From the NCBI GenBank assembly GCA_016873595.1, contig VGWZ01000070.1:1-9201 (forward strand): a stretch of 9,201 nucleotides of DNA, given 5' to 3'. The number at the start of each line of letters is the position of its first letter. Position 1 is the first letter of the stretch. Both the position numbers and the translations under genes were made by a program. The notes beneath the pieces were generated by a model. The model ran no database searches, was not told where the DNA came from, and worked only from the letters and a program-made list of their open reading frames with translations. The stretch is from Nitrospira sp. GTDB lineage: Bacteria > Nitrospirota > Thermodesulfovibrionia > Thermodesulfovibrionales > SM23-35. This document shows, in pieces, positions 1 to 6,696 of the stretch.

Positions 1-597
1 CTGGATTGCGAGCCCCATTATTTCCTTTGCCTTTTTCTCTGCATTTTCTTTTGCCTCATCTTCTATTTTTTTGATAAGCTTCGCCGCTTCAAACTTTGAT
101 TCCTCTTCTACTTTTCTTAAAAGCTCCTGTTTTGCATCTTCAGAATTCAATCCTGATAGTTTCTCAAGTAATTGTTTCTGGTTTTTAATCAATTGGTCGT
201 AATGAGTTTCTTTCTCTTGAATAGTGCGCTCTTTTGAAGAGTAATCCTTCTCTCGCCTATTTAGATCCTGTTCTCTTTTTTCAAGTTGTTCGACTTTTCT
301 TTCAATTGTTTCCTCTTTCTGTCTCAACCTTCTGTCAAGATGATTGAGCTCTGATCGCCTCTCTTTTAGTTCCTTATCAGACTCTGATTTGGCCTGGTAG
401 ACAACATCTTTTGCCTCAATGATTGCCTCTTTTTTTATCCTTTCAGCTTCCTTCTTCGACTCATCAATTATCTGTGCTCTTTCTCTTTCTAGAGTACCTT
501 TCTTGCTCCTGAGATTTACACGGTATATAAGACTCAGGACTAACGCAACAATAAGCCCTGTAAGTATCCCTATGAGCAAATATTCAGAAAAATTCAT
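1..597 (-). CDS. rny: Ribonuclease Y, N-terminal part (cut by window edge)
   Basis: RNase Y is a membrane-anchored endoribonuclease that starts mRNA decay. Only the first 199 residues are present; the KH and HD catalytic domains lie beyond position 1. Reading the minus strand from ATG at 597 gives MNFSEYLLIGILTGLIVALV, a single N-terminal membrane helix (about residues 6-25). A long, highly charged coiled coil follows (about 27-190), rich in Lys, Glu and Arg, and ends in AKEIMGLAIQ, which matches the segment before the KH domain in this family. The frame is open to the edge with no stop. The start is supported by a GGAGGTTGAGG Shine-Dalgarno region just upstream. 6S RNA lies upstream on the same strand, an arrangement I recall from several bacterial lineages. 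Family identity is firm; the completeness of the gene cannot be judged. Confidence 0.93.
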   Translation of the reverse strand, partial: MNFSEYLLIGILTGLIVALVLSLIYRVNLRSKKGTLERERAQIIDESKKEAERIKKEAIIEAKDVVYQAKSESDKELKERRSELNHLDRRLRQKEETIERKVEQLEKREQDLNRREKDYSSKERTIQEKETHYDQLIKNQKQLLEKLSGLNSEDAKQELLRKVEEESKFEAAKLIKKIEDEAKENAEKKAKEIMGLAIQ

Positions 598-623
598 TTT
601 TATCCTCAACCTCCTTCCTTCGC

Positions 624-642
624 ATTCTCGCAAGAGGAGAAT
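624..642 (-). promoter_or_regulatory. Hairpin in the rny leader next to the Shine-Dalgarno
   Basis: On the minus strand ATTCTC and GAGAAT form a 6-bp stem around a 7-base loop, ending about 10 bases before the GGAGG of rny. Seen directly; a role in translation or autoregulation is only inferred. Confidence 0.35.
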
Positions 643-656
643 TCTTATTTTGCATA

Positions 657-678
657 AGGCGTAACGCCTCTTTTTTTT
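657..678 (+). terminator. Terminator-like hairpin with T-run (plus-strand sense)
   Basis: AGGCG-TAA-CGCCT forms a 5-bp GC-rich stem followed on the plus strand by a C and eight T residues (671-678), the layout of an intrinsic terminator. No plus-strand gene ends here. It would stop antisense transcription leaving rny, or act in the rny leader as a hairpin preceded by an A-run. The short stem and small loop keep confidence low. Confidence 0.35.
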
Positions 679-771
679 AGAATTTTACTTCTTTGGCTGG
701 GTTATGACTTCAGGAGGACTTTTGAAGGAGAGAGATAGTTAATCTTCAAATTAATTTTCCATCTATTCTCT

Positions 772-800
772 ATAATACAATTTTTTATAATTCTCCACAA
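772..800 (-). promoter_or_regulatory. Candidate sigma70 promoter for rny
   Basis: On the minus strand TTGTGG (800-795) and TATTAT (777-772) are separated by 17 bases. This fits -35 and -10 boxes and would give an rny leader of about 165 bases containing both hairpins. It lies between the 6S RNA 3' end and rny, so rny could be transcribed independently of 6S RNA. Confidence 0.45.
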
Positions 801-845
801 AAGTATAAGTATCATAAAAACCAGCCTTACGTTCACTAAAATAAA

Positions 846-1023
846 CCCGCCCTGCCGTGTAAGCAAAGAATTAGATCCGCCTATACAATAGGTGGGTGCC
901 CTGAAGAAGTCTTTAGGCTTCCCCGTACTGTTGATACGGGGCATGCACACCAACTCCTTACGCAGGCTCCCAAAAAATCTAATTTGCCGGATCAACTTTT
1001 TCACCTATCACCAACAGGGCAGG
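846..1023 (-). ncRNA. ssrS: 6S RNA
   Basis: 6S RNA mimics an open promoter and sequesters the sigma70 RNA polymerase holoenzyme. Read on the minus strand, the segment contains GAGTTGGTGTGCATGC, then a CCCGTA...TACGGGG hairpin, then GAAGCCTAAAGACTTCTTC. This parallels the E. coli core GGTTGGTGAGCATGC...GAGAAGCCTTAAAACT in order and spacing. The ends pair: CCTGCCCTG (1023-1015) with CAGGGCGGG (854-846), nine pairs with one G-U. The arms also share AATTAGAT/ATCTAATT. After the closing stem the minus strand reads TTTATTTTAG, a plausible U-rich terminator, so the 3' end may lie a few bases beyond 846. The length of about 178 bases is typical. Position upstream of rny fits known synteny. Exact ends and the promoter are not determined; no convincing -35/-10 pair was found upstream of 1023. 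Confidence 0.85.
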
Positions 1024-1149
1024 CATCTGCCCTAAAACACAACCATATAACAACTATGTATAACCGTACCTTTCTTTTCACTATCACTATTAAAATATCA
1101 TAAATATCATATTAGAGCAAGAGGAAAATTCCATAAGTTCTAAGACTTT

Positions 1150-1178
1150 TTGCCTTGTATTAAAAGCAAATTTTTAAT
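1150..1178 (+). promoter_or_regulatory. Candidate promoter of the mobA-tatA-alr-mla operon
   Basis: TTGCCT (1150-1155) and TTTAAT (1173-1178) are 17 bases apart in a very AT-rich spacer, about 85 bases before the mobA start. A second AT-rich hexamer (TATAAA near 1184) offers an alternative -10. The rest of 1024-1263 holds no gene that I can support; near 1094-1111 the heptamer ATATCAT occurs twice. Confidence 0.35.
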
Positions 1179-1263
1179 AAACTATAAAAATTAAGACAAA
1201 TTTGTTTTTTTATGGTGAATTGTCCATAAACCACTGAAATAAAAAGCTATGTGAGGTATAGAC

Positions 1264-1923
1264 ATGGATGCTTTGATTTTAGCTGGCGGAGAAAATAAAA
1301 GACTATCGGCAGTAAAGGGATTTCTCGAGATAGACGGCAGGAGAATTATCGATACTACCGTTGAATTTCTCAACACAATCTTTAAGAGAGTTATTATAAG
1401 TACAAACACCCCCGAACTCTATTTTTATCTCGGTGTACCGATGGTCGGAGATATAGTGAAATACAGAGGGCCAATGACAGGGATACTTTCAGCCTTATCA
1501 AGTCTGGAAGCTCCTGAGATTTTTGTGACAGCATGCGACATGCCTTTTATAAATCCGGAACTTGTGAGATTTATCGTCAATAGGTGGAAAGAAAACACTA
1601 AAAGCATCCCTCATACTAAAATAAATGTTGCACCTGATACTTTCCACCCTTCAGAAAAAAAGAGATGGGATGGTATTATCCCTCTATTTGATAAAAGGCC
1701 ACAGCCCCTTTTAGGTATCTACTCAAAAGAAATAATAGATAGTATGGAAGAAAGTATAAAAAATGGAAAGACAGGCCTGAGAGAATTTCTACAAAAAATA
1801 AACATCTTTTATATAAAGGAAGAGGAGGTGAGGGCGATAGACCCAGAGGGAAAGTCCTTTGTGAATATAAATACACTTGAAGATTTTGAAAAGGAGATAG
1901 GAGGGAAGATATGTTTGGTTTAG
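1264..1923 (+). CDS. mobA: Molybdenum cofactor guanylyltransferase
   Basis: MobA transfers GMP from GTP to molybdopterin in the cytoplasm, making the MGD cofactor of DMSO-reductase-type molybdenum and tungsten enzymes. The 219-residue product opens with LAGGENKRL (residues 6-14), the nucleotide-binding loop of the family (usual form LAGGxSxRMG), and Lys18. GPMTGI (69-74), TACDMPF with Asp92 as metal-binding residue, and NINTLEDF (201-208) follow in the expected order. Length is near the usual 190-210; the excess is a segment around residues 113-138 before the IIPLFDKRPQPLLGIY stretch. GAGG precedes the ATG at 1264. It is the first gene of the plus-strand run and overlaps tatA by 13 bases. The pairing makes sense because many MGD enzymes are folded with cofactor and then exported by Tat. 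A related nucleotidyltransferase is less likely given the motif set. Confidence 0.88.
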   Translation: MDALILAGGENKRLSAVKGFLEIDGRRIIDTTVEFLNTIFKRVIISTNTPELYFYLGVPMVGDIVKYRGPMTGILSALSSLEAPEIFVTACDMPFINPELVRFIVNRWKENTKSIPHTKINVAPDTFHPSEKKRWDGIIPLFDKRPQPLLGIYSKEIIDSMEESIKNGKTGLREFLQKINIFYIKEEEVRAIDPEGKSFVNINTLEDFEKEIGGKICLV

Positions 1924-2129
1924 GGATGCAAGAACTGATTATTATTCTGGTAATAGTTATTGTTCTGTTTGGTGCAACAAGATTACCTGAGATTGGCAAG
2001 GGCATCGGACAGGCGATCAAAAATTTTAAAAAGGGTATGTCTGAACCTGAAGAAATAGATGTAACACCAAAGAAAGACGCATCTCAGGAAAAGAAAAAAG
2101 AAGAAATAGAAAAAAAAGAAGGTGGATAG
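1911..2129 (+). CDS. tatA: Sec-independent protein translocase subunit TatA/TatE
   Basis: TatA multimerises to form the pore through which folded twin-arginine precursors cross the inner membrane. The 72-residue protein has the family layout: a short N-terminus MFGLGMQE, one hydrophobic helix (about 7-20), the FG hinge (20-21), TRLPEIGKGIGQAIKNFKKG as amphipathic helix with its LP pair, then a charged Lys/Glu tail. The Shine-Dalgarno AGGAGGG (1899-1905) lies inside the end of mobA and the start overlaps mobA by 13 bases, pointing to translational coupling. No tatC or tatB is in the window, so TatC must be encoded elsewhere. TatB is less likely because of the short length and the FG-TRLPEIG pattern. 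Confidence 0.93.
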   Translation: MFGLGMQELIIILVIVIVLFGATRLPEIGKGIGQAIKNFKKGMSEPEEIDVTPKKDASQEKKKEEIEKKEGG

Positions 2130-3306
2130 AGGAGCAATTGCAGAGGTTAATCTCTCTGCGATAGCATATAATTTCCAGGCTGTCAGGAAAATTGTTAAGA
2201 ACCGCCAGATCATTGCTGTGGTTAAAGCAGACGCATACGGTCACGGTGCTGTAGAAGTCTCAAAAAGGTTTATTAAAGAAGGTGCTTCTTATCTTGCAGT
2301 TGCATTTATAGATGAGGCAGTAAAACTGAGAGATGCAGGTATCACTGCGCCGATCATTGTATTATTTGACAGAAAAGAGGTAAGGGAATTTTTTGATTTC
2401 AAGCTTATTCCTGTTGTCTATAATGTTGATGATGCACTCTCTCTGTCAACTGAAGCAAGGAAAAGAAATACGGTACTACACATTCACGTGAAAATAGATA
2501 CCGGGATGGGAAGAATTGGATTAAGTGGTAATCCTCTCATTGATGAGTTAGAGAAAATTGCAAAGATGGAAAGAATAAAAATAACAGGACTTATCAGCCA
2601 CTTTTCAGATGCAGACCTTTCAGATAAGTCATATGCTACTGTCCAGCTTGAAAAATTCAACAAGGTAAGGGAGACTCTCTCAAGGAAATTGAATAGAAAA
2701 ATCTTTTCGCATATAGCAAACAGTGCTGCAGTCTTGACATTCAAGGATGCCTATCTTGATGCGGTGAGACCAGGAATAATGCTTTATGGGTATTCTCCAA
2801 TACAGAAGTCAGAGGTCAGAGCAGATAGCACCCCCTCCCTAACCCTCCCCCCTCGAGGGGGAGGGCAGGGGTGGGGGGGAGTCTCCGAATTTGTAGACCT
2901 TATTCCTGCAATGAAGGTCAAAACAAAAATCCTCTGTATAAGAAATGTGGCGCTAGGCTCTCCAGTGAGTTATGGGAGGACATTTATCACAAAAAGGCAA
3001 AGCAGAATTGGTGTGATACCTGTTGGATATGCAGACGGCTATAATAGACTTTTTTCCAATAATGCAGATGTTCTTGTAAAAGGAAGGCGTGTACCTGTTG
3101 TGGGAAGAGTATGTATGGATCTCACAATGATTGATGTAACTGATATCAAGAATGTAAGGGAAGACGACGAGGTGATAATGCTCGGGCAACAGGGAAAGGA
3201 ATCAATAACCGCCTATGAGCTTGCATTTAGAGCTCATACGATACCATATGAAATCCTGACATCTCTTGGGGGCAAATCAAGGAAAACATATGTTAAGGCT
3301 TCCTGA
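2122..3306 (+). CDS. alr: Alanine racemase with a repeat-encoded insertion
   Basis: This PLP enzyme interconverts L- and D-alanine in the cytoplasm for peptidoglycan synthesis. Residues 32-42, AVVKADAYGHG, hold the PLP lysine (Lys35). LISHFSDAD, HIANSAAVL and RPGIMLYGYSP are barrel motifs in order. The C-terminal domain carries SYGRTF with catalytic Tyr284, then GVIPVGYADGYNR and GRVCMDLTMIDV. The total of 394 residues is long for the family (about 360-380). The excess is about 18 residues (236-253), reading TPSLTLPPRGGGQGWGG, encoded by a GC-rich palindromic repeat that sits between the barrel and the beta domain; both catalytic residues are intact. The GTG start at 2122 overlaps the end of tatA by 8 bases with only a weak purine-rich site, so coupling is likely. 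It abuts mlaE directly. Confidence 0.93.
   Translation: MDRGAIAEVNLSAIAYNFQAVRKIVKNRQIIAVVKADAYGHGAVEVSKRFIKEGASYLAVAFIDEAVKLRDAGITAPIIVLFDRKEVREFFDFKLIPVVYNVDDALSLSTEARKRNTVLHIHVKIDTGMGRIGLSGNPLIDELEKIAKMERIKITGLISHFSDADLSDKSYATVQLEKFNKVRETLSRKLNRKIFSHIANSAAVLTFKDAYLDAVRPGIMLYGYSPIQKSEVRADSTPSLTLPPRGGGQGWGGVSEFVDLIPAMKVKTKILCIRNVALGSPVSYGRTFITKRQSRIGVIPVGYADGYNRLFSNNADVLVKGRRVPVVGRVCMDLTMIDVTDIKNVREDDEVIMLGQQGKESITAYELAFRAHTIPYEILTSLGGKSRKTYVKAS
2829..2882 (+). repeat. GC-rich palindromic repeat inserted in frame in alr
   Basis: About 54 bases with arms CCCTCCCCC and GGGGGAGGG around a CTCGAG centre; the left arm has one extra C. The outer C-rich and G-rich halves are also partly complementary. 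Composition is far from the AT-rich surroundings, and about 54 bases keep the alr frame. It resembles the small dispersed C/G-rich palindromes (CCCTCNCCCTAACCCTC type) that I recall from many bacterial genomes. The exact ends are estimated, and no second copy occurs in this window. Confidence 0.7.
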
Positions 3307-4077
3307 ATGAAAAACATAGTAAGGACATTGGGTTCATGGTTCCTCTCAACGCTGAGGGGAATGGGACATATGTTTCTTTTCTTGATAAATTCAATATATT
3401 TAATTTTTATCCCACCATTTAAATTTAATTTGTTTTTACGCCAGATACGATTTATAGGCGCTAAATCTCTGACCGTAATTCTCCTCATGGGCTCGTTTAC
3501 AGGAATGGTTCTTGCCCTTCAGTTATTCTATATCCTCAGGAAGTTCGGCTCAGAGGCATTGCTCGGTCCCGGCATTGCCCTCAGCCTTATCAGGGAATTG
3601 GGGCCAGTACTTTCTGCCCTGATGGTTACGGGGAGGGCAGGATCTGCCCTTACTGCGGAGATAGGGATGATGAGGATTTCAGAGCAGATAGATGCCCTGA
3701 CAGCAATGGCACTTAATCCAATGCGGTATCTTATTGTTCCAAACATAGTTGCTGCGATAATTGTTTTCCCTTTACTTACAGCCATATTTGATGTAATTGG
3801 TATATATGGTGGATATGTGGTGGGAGTAGAAGTCCTGGGGATCAGTTCAGGAACATATTTCTCTCTCATGGAGGATTATGTTGGTATGGAGGATATAATG
3901 GTGGGACTTTATAAATCCCTCAGTTTTGGATTGTTGGTCTCATGGGTGTGCTGCTATAAGGGCTTTTATACAGGATATGGTGCAGTAGGTGTCAGCAAGT
4001 CCACAACAGAGGCTGTTGTTATGTCCTCTATATTAATCTTGATATGGGATTATTTCCTTGGCTCTGTTCTTCTATGA
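3307..4077 (+). CDS. mlaE: MlaE-family phospholipid ABC transporter permease
   Basis: MlaE is the inner-membrane permease of MCE-type lipid transporters that move phospholipids between inner and outer membranes; it pairs with the ATPase MlaF and the MCE ring MlaD. The 256-residue protein is close to E. coli MlaE (about 260). Hydrophobic segments lie at about 13-37, 55-80, 147-175, 200-220 and 232-254. The family core appears as GSFTGMVLALQ, SLIRELGPVLSALMVTGRAGSALTAEIGMM and EQIDALTAMALNPMRYLIVP, the coupling region facing the ATPase. There is no N-terminal STAS domain, and no mlaB is nearby. The ATG at 3307 follows the alr stop without a gap, so it probably depends on coupling or the weak AAGG upstream. 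Confidence 0.93.
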   Translation: MKNIVRTLGSWFLSTLRGMGHMFLFLINSIYLIFIPPFKFNLFLRQIRFIGAKSLTVILLMGSFTGMVLALQLFYILRKFGSEALLGPGIALSLIRELGPVLSALMVTGRAGSALTAEIGMMRISEQIDALTAMALNPMRYLIVPNIVAAIIVFPLLTAIFDVIGIYGGYVVGVEVLGISSGTYFSLMEDYVGMEDIMVGLYKSLSFGLLVSWVCCYKGFYTGYGAVGVSKSTTEAVVMSSILILIWDYFLGSVLL

Positions 4078-4088
4078 GAGGTGATTGA

Positions 4089-4835
4089 ATGATCAAAATT
4101 GTTGACCTCCACAAATCCTTTGATGGCCAGAAAGTCCTAAAAGGTGTGAATTTGACAATTTTGGATAAAGAGGTGATAACCATAATGGGGAAGAGTGGTT
4201 GTGGTAAAAGTGTACTAATAAAGCACATTATGGGTCTTCTCATGCCTGATAAGGGAAGTGTACTGATTGACGGAGTGGATATTACAAGGCTTGACCTGAA
4301 GGAACTTGATAAGATGAGGGAGAAATTGGGTGTGCTTTTTCAGGGGGGGGCATTATTTGATTCTCTCACTTTATATGGGAATGTTGCCTTTCCACTGAAA
4401 GAAAAAACAAAGTTGAGCAAGGGAGAGATAGAGGAAAGGGTCCTGAATGCCCTTGAGGATGTAGGACTTAAAGGTATGGAGAAGAAGTATCCTGCTGAGT
4501 TGAGCGGTGGCATGAAAAAGAGGGTTGCCCTTGCGAGGGCACTCATTACAGAGCCGTCCATAGTGCTTTTTGATGAGCCGACCACGGGCCTTGATCCTAT
4601 TATTACAAGTTCCATACATGTACTTATAAAGACCACCCATAAAAAGTATGGGTTTACAGGTGTGATGATAAGTCATGAAATCCCGGAGATATTTGAGGTT
4701 GCTGATAGAGTTGCCATGTTGCACAATGGCGTTATTACAGAAGTTGGCACGCCTGAGGAGATTAAAAACTCTTCTAATCCAGTAGTCATACAGTTCATAA
4801 CTGGAAGCATGGAAGGACCAATAGAGGCAATTTAG
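4089..4835 (+). CDS. mlaF: MlaF-type ABC transporter ATPase
   Basis: This is the ATPase that powers the MlaE/MlaD lipid transporter on the cytoplasmic face. The 248 residues hold a complete set of ABC motifs: Walker A GKSGCGKS (34-41), Q-loop Gln85 in LFQGGALFDSLT, signature LSGGMKKR (138-145), Walker B LFDEP with Asp162 and Glu163, D-loop GLDP, and H-loop His196. The variant signature LSGGM and the C-terminal tail QFITGSMEGPI are typical of MlaF/Ttg2A rather than other ABC importers. GAGAGGTG precedes the ATG at 4089, 11 bases after mlaE. The codons for the Q-loop Gly-Gly contain a run of eight G (4343-4350), unusual for the base composition here. Confidence 0.94.
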   Translation: MIKIVDLHKSFDGQKVLKGVNLTILDKEVITIMGKSGCGKSVLIKHIMGLLMPDKGSVLIDGVDITRLDLKELDKMREKLGVLFQGGALFDSLTLYGNVAFPLKEKTKLSKGEIEERVLNALEDVGLKGMEKKYPAELSGGMKKRVALARALITEPSIVLFDEPTTGLDPIITSSIHVLIKTTHKKYGFTGVMISHEIPEIFEVADRVAMLHNGVITEVGTPEEIKNSSNPVVIQFITGSMEGPIEAI

Positions 4836-4853
4836 ACCTTAGGAGGTTGATAA

Positions 4854-5297
4854 ATGAAAAAATTTGATCTTGAATTAGCTGTTGGCTTTTTTTTATTGAT
4901 AGGCATTATTTCTCTTGCATATATATCTGTAAAGCTTGGAAAGCTTGAGGTCTTCGGTGAGAGAAGATATACTGTTTATGCTGAATTTGAAAGGGCTGGA
5001 GGAATTAAACCCGGCGCAGTGGTGGAGATAGCAGGGGTAGAGGTGGGAAAGGTAAAGAGCATGAGACTCGATAAGAACTATCAAGCGTTTGTTGAATTTG
5101 TCATCAATACAGATATTAAGATTCAAGAGGATGCAATAGCATCCATAAAAACGAAGGGGCTTATAGGTGAGAAATATGTACAGATAACACCTGGAGGATC
5201 TGATAAGATTATACCCAATGGTGGAAAAATAAGGGAAACAGAATCTGCCTTGGATATCGAAGAGTTGATATCAAAGTATGTATTTGGAAAGGTTTAG
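4854..5297 (+). CDS. mlaD: MlaD-type MCE-domain protein
   Basis: MlaD forms a hexameric MCE ring anchored in the inner membrane that passes lipids between MlaE and a periplasmic partner. The 147-residue protein has one N-terminal membrane helix (about 7-27) and one MCE domain (about 38-116), with GIKPGAVVEIAGVEVGKV and the family signature TKGLIGEKYVQITPGG. It is shorter than E. coli MlaD (about 183), with only a short C-terminal helix, so it cannot form a long tunnel by itself as PqiB or YebT do. AGGAGG lies 8 bases before the ATG. The next gene, 8 bases on, encodes a TolC-type outer-membrane protein. Confidence 0.93.
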   Translation: MKKFDLELAVGFFLLIGIISLAYISVKLGKLEVFGERRYTVYAEFERAGGIKPGAVVEIAGVEVGKVKSMRLDKNYQAFVEFVINTDIKIQEDAIASIKTKGLIGEKYVQITPGGSDKIIPNGGKIRETESALDIEELISKYVFGKV

Positions 5298-5305
5298 GAG
5301 GTGAC

Positions 5306-6685
5306 ATGAAAAAGAATGATATAATCGCCGCATGTTTTGTGTATCTTTCCTTTATCATGCTTCTTATTCCCGCATATGGTCAGGACAGCCAGGAAAAAGA
5401 GAAGGGGAAAATAGTTTTTGACCTCAAACAGTGTATAAAAAAGGCAGTAGAGATAAGCCCGGAAATCGGTGAATCACGCTATGAAGAAGAAGTGTACAAG
5501 TCAAAGAAGATGCAGGCTGATTCAGCAGAGTATCCTCAGATAGAACTTATCGCATTAACAGGGCCATCGCCGGAAGCAAGAAAGGATGAGTTCCTGAAAA
5601 CTGACATTTCCGACAGTGCCATCAACGGGGTCTTTGGGAATTTTAGCCTTAATGTGGTACAGCCCATTTATACTTTTGGTAAGATAAGTAGTTATAAAAG
5701 CGCTGCCTCAAGTGGCATAAAAGCTGCGAGGGCAGGAGTAGACAAAAAGACCTCAGATATTATTTTAAGGACAAAGGAACTCTATTACAGTCTTCTCCTT
5801 GCAAAGGATATGAGGAACCTTCTCCTTGAGATAAAGGATGAGCTTACCCGTTCCATAGATAAAACAGAAAAACAGCTCGTGGCTGGCTCTCCATGGGCAG
5901 ATGAGATTAATCTCTATAAATTCAGGGCATTTCTGGGTGAGGCAGAGAAGAATCTCAACGAGACCGAAAAAGGAATTGCCCTTGTAAAAGATGCACTTAT
6001 AACAAGCATGGGCTTCCCCAGAGGCACAGAGTTTGAGATTGCTGATTCTTCCCTTACCCATGAAGAGAAGGTGCCTGTTGAACTGAATACATATCTGAAA
6101 ATGACTCCTGCTCTCAGACCAGAATTTGTTCAGCTTCAGGAAGGCCTCAATGCGAAACGTGCCCTCATTGATGTGGAGAAAAGTAATTATTATCCACAGA
6201 TTTTTCTCGGTGCAAGGGGATATATCGCTGGAGCGACAAACAGGGATAGGTTAAAAAATCCCTATGTCTTCGACGTTTTCAGCGATAGGTTCATTGCAGC
6301 CTATTTAGGACTCAAGTGGTCCATTGACTTTGGTATGACAAAGGGAAGGGTGCAGGAGGCAGAGGCAGAATACGCCAAACTCTCTGAAAAGAAGAGATTT
6401 GCTGATGAGGCAATTCCGTTACAGGTAAGGAGGGCATATCTTGATTTAGAAGAGGCAAAAAAGAATATAGGAGAGACTGGAAAGGCTTACACGAATGCGA
6501 ATAAGTGGCTTGTCTCTGCAGTTGCAAACTATGACATGGGTGTTGGTGAAGCGAAAGAAATTACCGATGCTGCAAGCGCGTATGCTCTTACAAAGGCAAG
6601 CTATCTGAAGTCTCTTTACAATCATAAACTTTCGTATGCAAACCTTTTATATGCAACAGGCACAGACCTTAAAGAGCTGAAATAA
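5306..6685 (+). CDS. TolC-family outer-membrane channel protein in the Mla operon
   Basis: The 459-residue product starts with a signal peptide (hydrophobic 6-24, likely cleavage after AYG at 25) and has the two-repeat build of the outer membrane efflux protein family. The first repeat runs about 39-250 (DLKQCIKKAVEISPEIG, then NVVQPIYTFGKI). The second runs about 265-455 (RPEFVQLQEGLNAKRALIDVEKSNYYPQIFLGARG, split here as RPEFVQLQEGLNAKRAL and IDVEKSNYYPQIF, then LKWSIDFGMTKGRVQEAEAE). Such trimers form a beta-barrel with a long periplasmic helical tunnel. AGGAGGTGAC precedes the ATG; spacing to mlaD is 8 bases and to mlaC 11 bases. No membrane-fusion protein or RND pump is nearby, so the likely partner is the MCE transporter; this is inference from context. 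No specific gene symbol is assigned. Confidence 0.9.
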   Translation: MKKNDIIAACFVYLSFIMLLIPAYGQDSQEKEKGKIVFDLKQCIKKAVEISPEIGESRYEEEVYKSKKMQADSAEYPQIELIALTGPSPEARKDEFLKTDISDSAINGVFGNFSLNVVQPIYTFGKISSYKSAASSGIKAARAGVDKKTSDIILRTKELYYSLLLAKDMRNLLLEIKDELTRSIDKTEKQLVAGSPWADEINLYKFRAFLGEAEKNLNETEKGIALVKDALITSMGFPRGTEFEIADSSLTHEEKVPVELNTYLKMTPALRPEFVQLQEGLNAKRALIDVEKSNYYPQIFLGARGYIAGATNRDRLKNPYVFDVFSDRFIAAYLGLKWSIDFGMTKGRVQEAEAEYAKLSEKKRFADEAIPLQVRRAYLDLEEAKKNIGETGKAYTNANKWLVSAVANYDMGVGEAKEITDAASAYALTKASYLKSLYNHKLSYANLLYATGTDLKELK

Positions 6686-6696
6686 CAGGAGGATTT

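Noticed and set aside
419..664. Plus-strand frame of 81 residues
   Set aside because: It is antisense to the rny 5' end and leader, has no ribosome site and no recognisable protein features.
702..1004. Minus-strand frame of 100 residues
   Set aside because: It runs through the 6S RNA and the rny promoter region; the RNA explains the conservation and no protein motif is seen.
1094..1111. Short ATATCAT direct repeat as CRISPR-like or iteron array
   Set aside because: Only two 7-base copies in AT-rich DNA, with no array structure or replication or Cas genes nearby.
1024..1263. Possible molybdenum-cofactor riboswitch upstream of mobA
   Set aside because: The spacer is AT-rich and shows no long stems of the kind expected for a Moco riboswitch; only a promoter candidate is supported.
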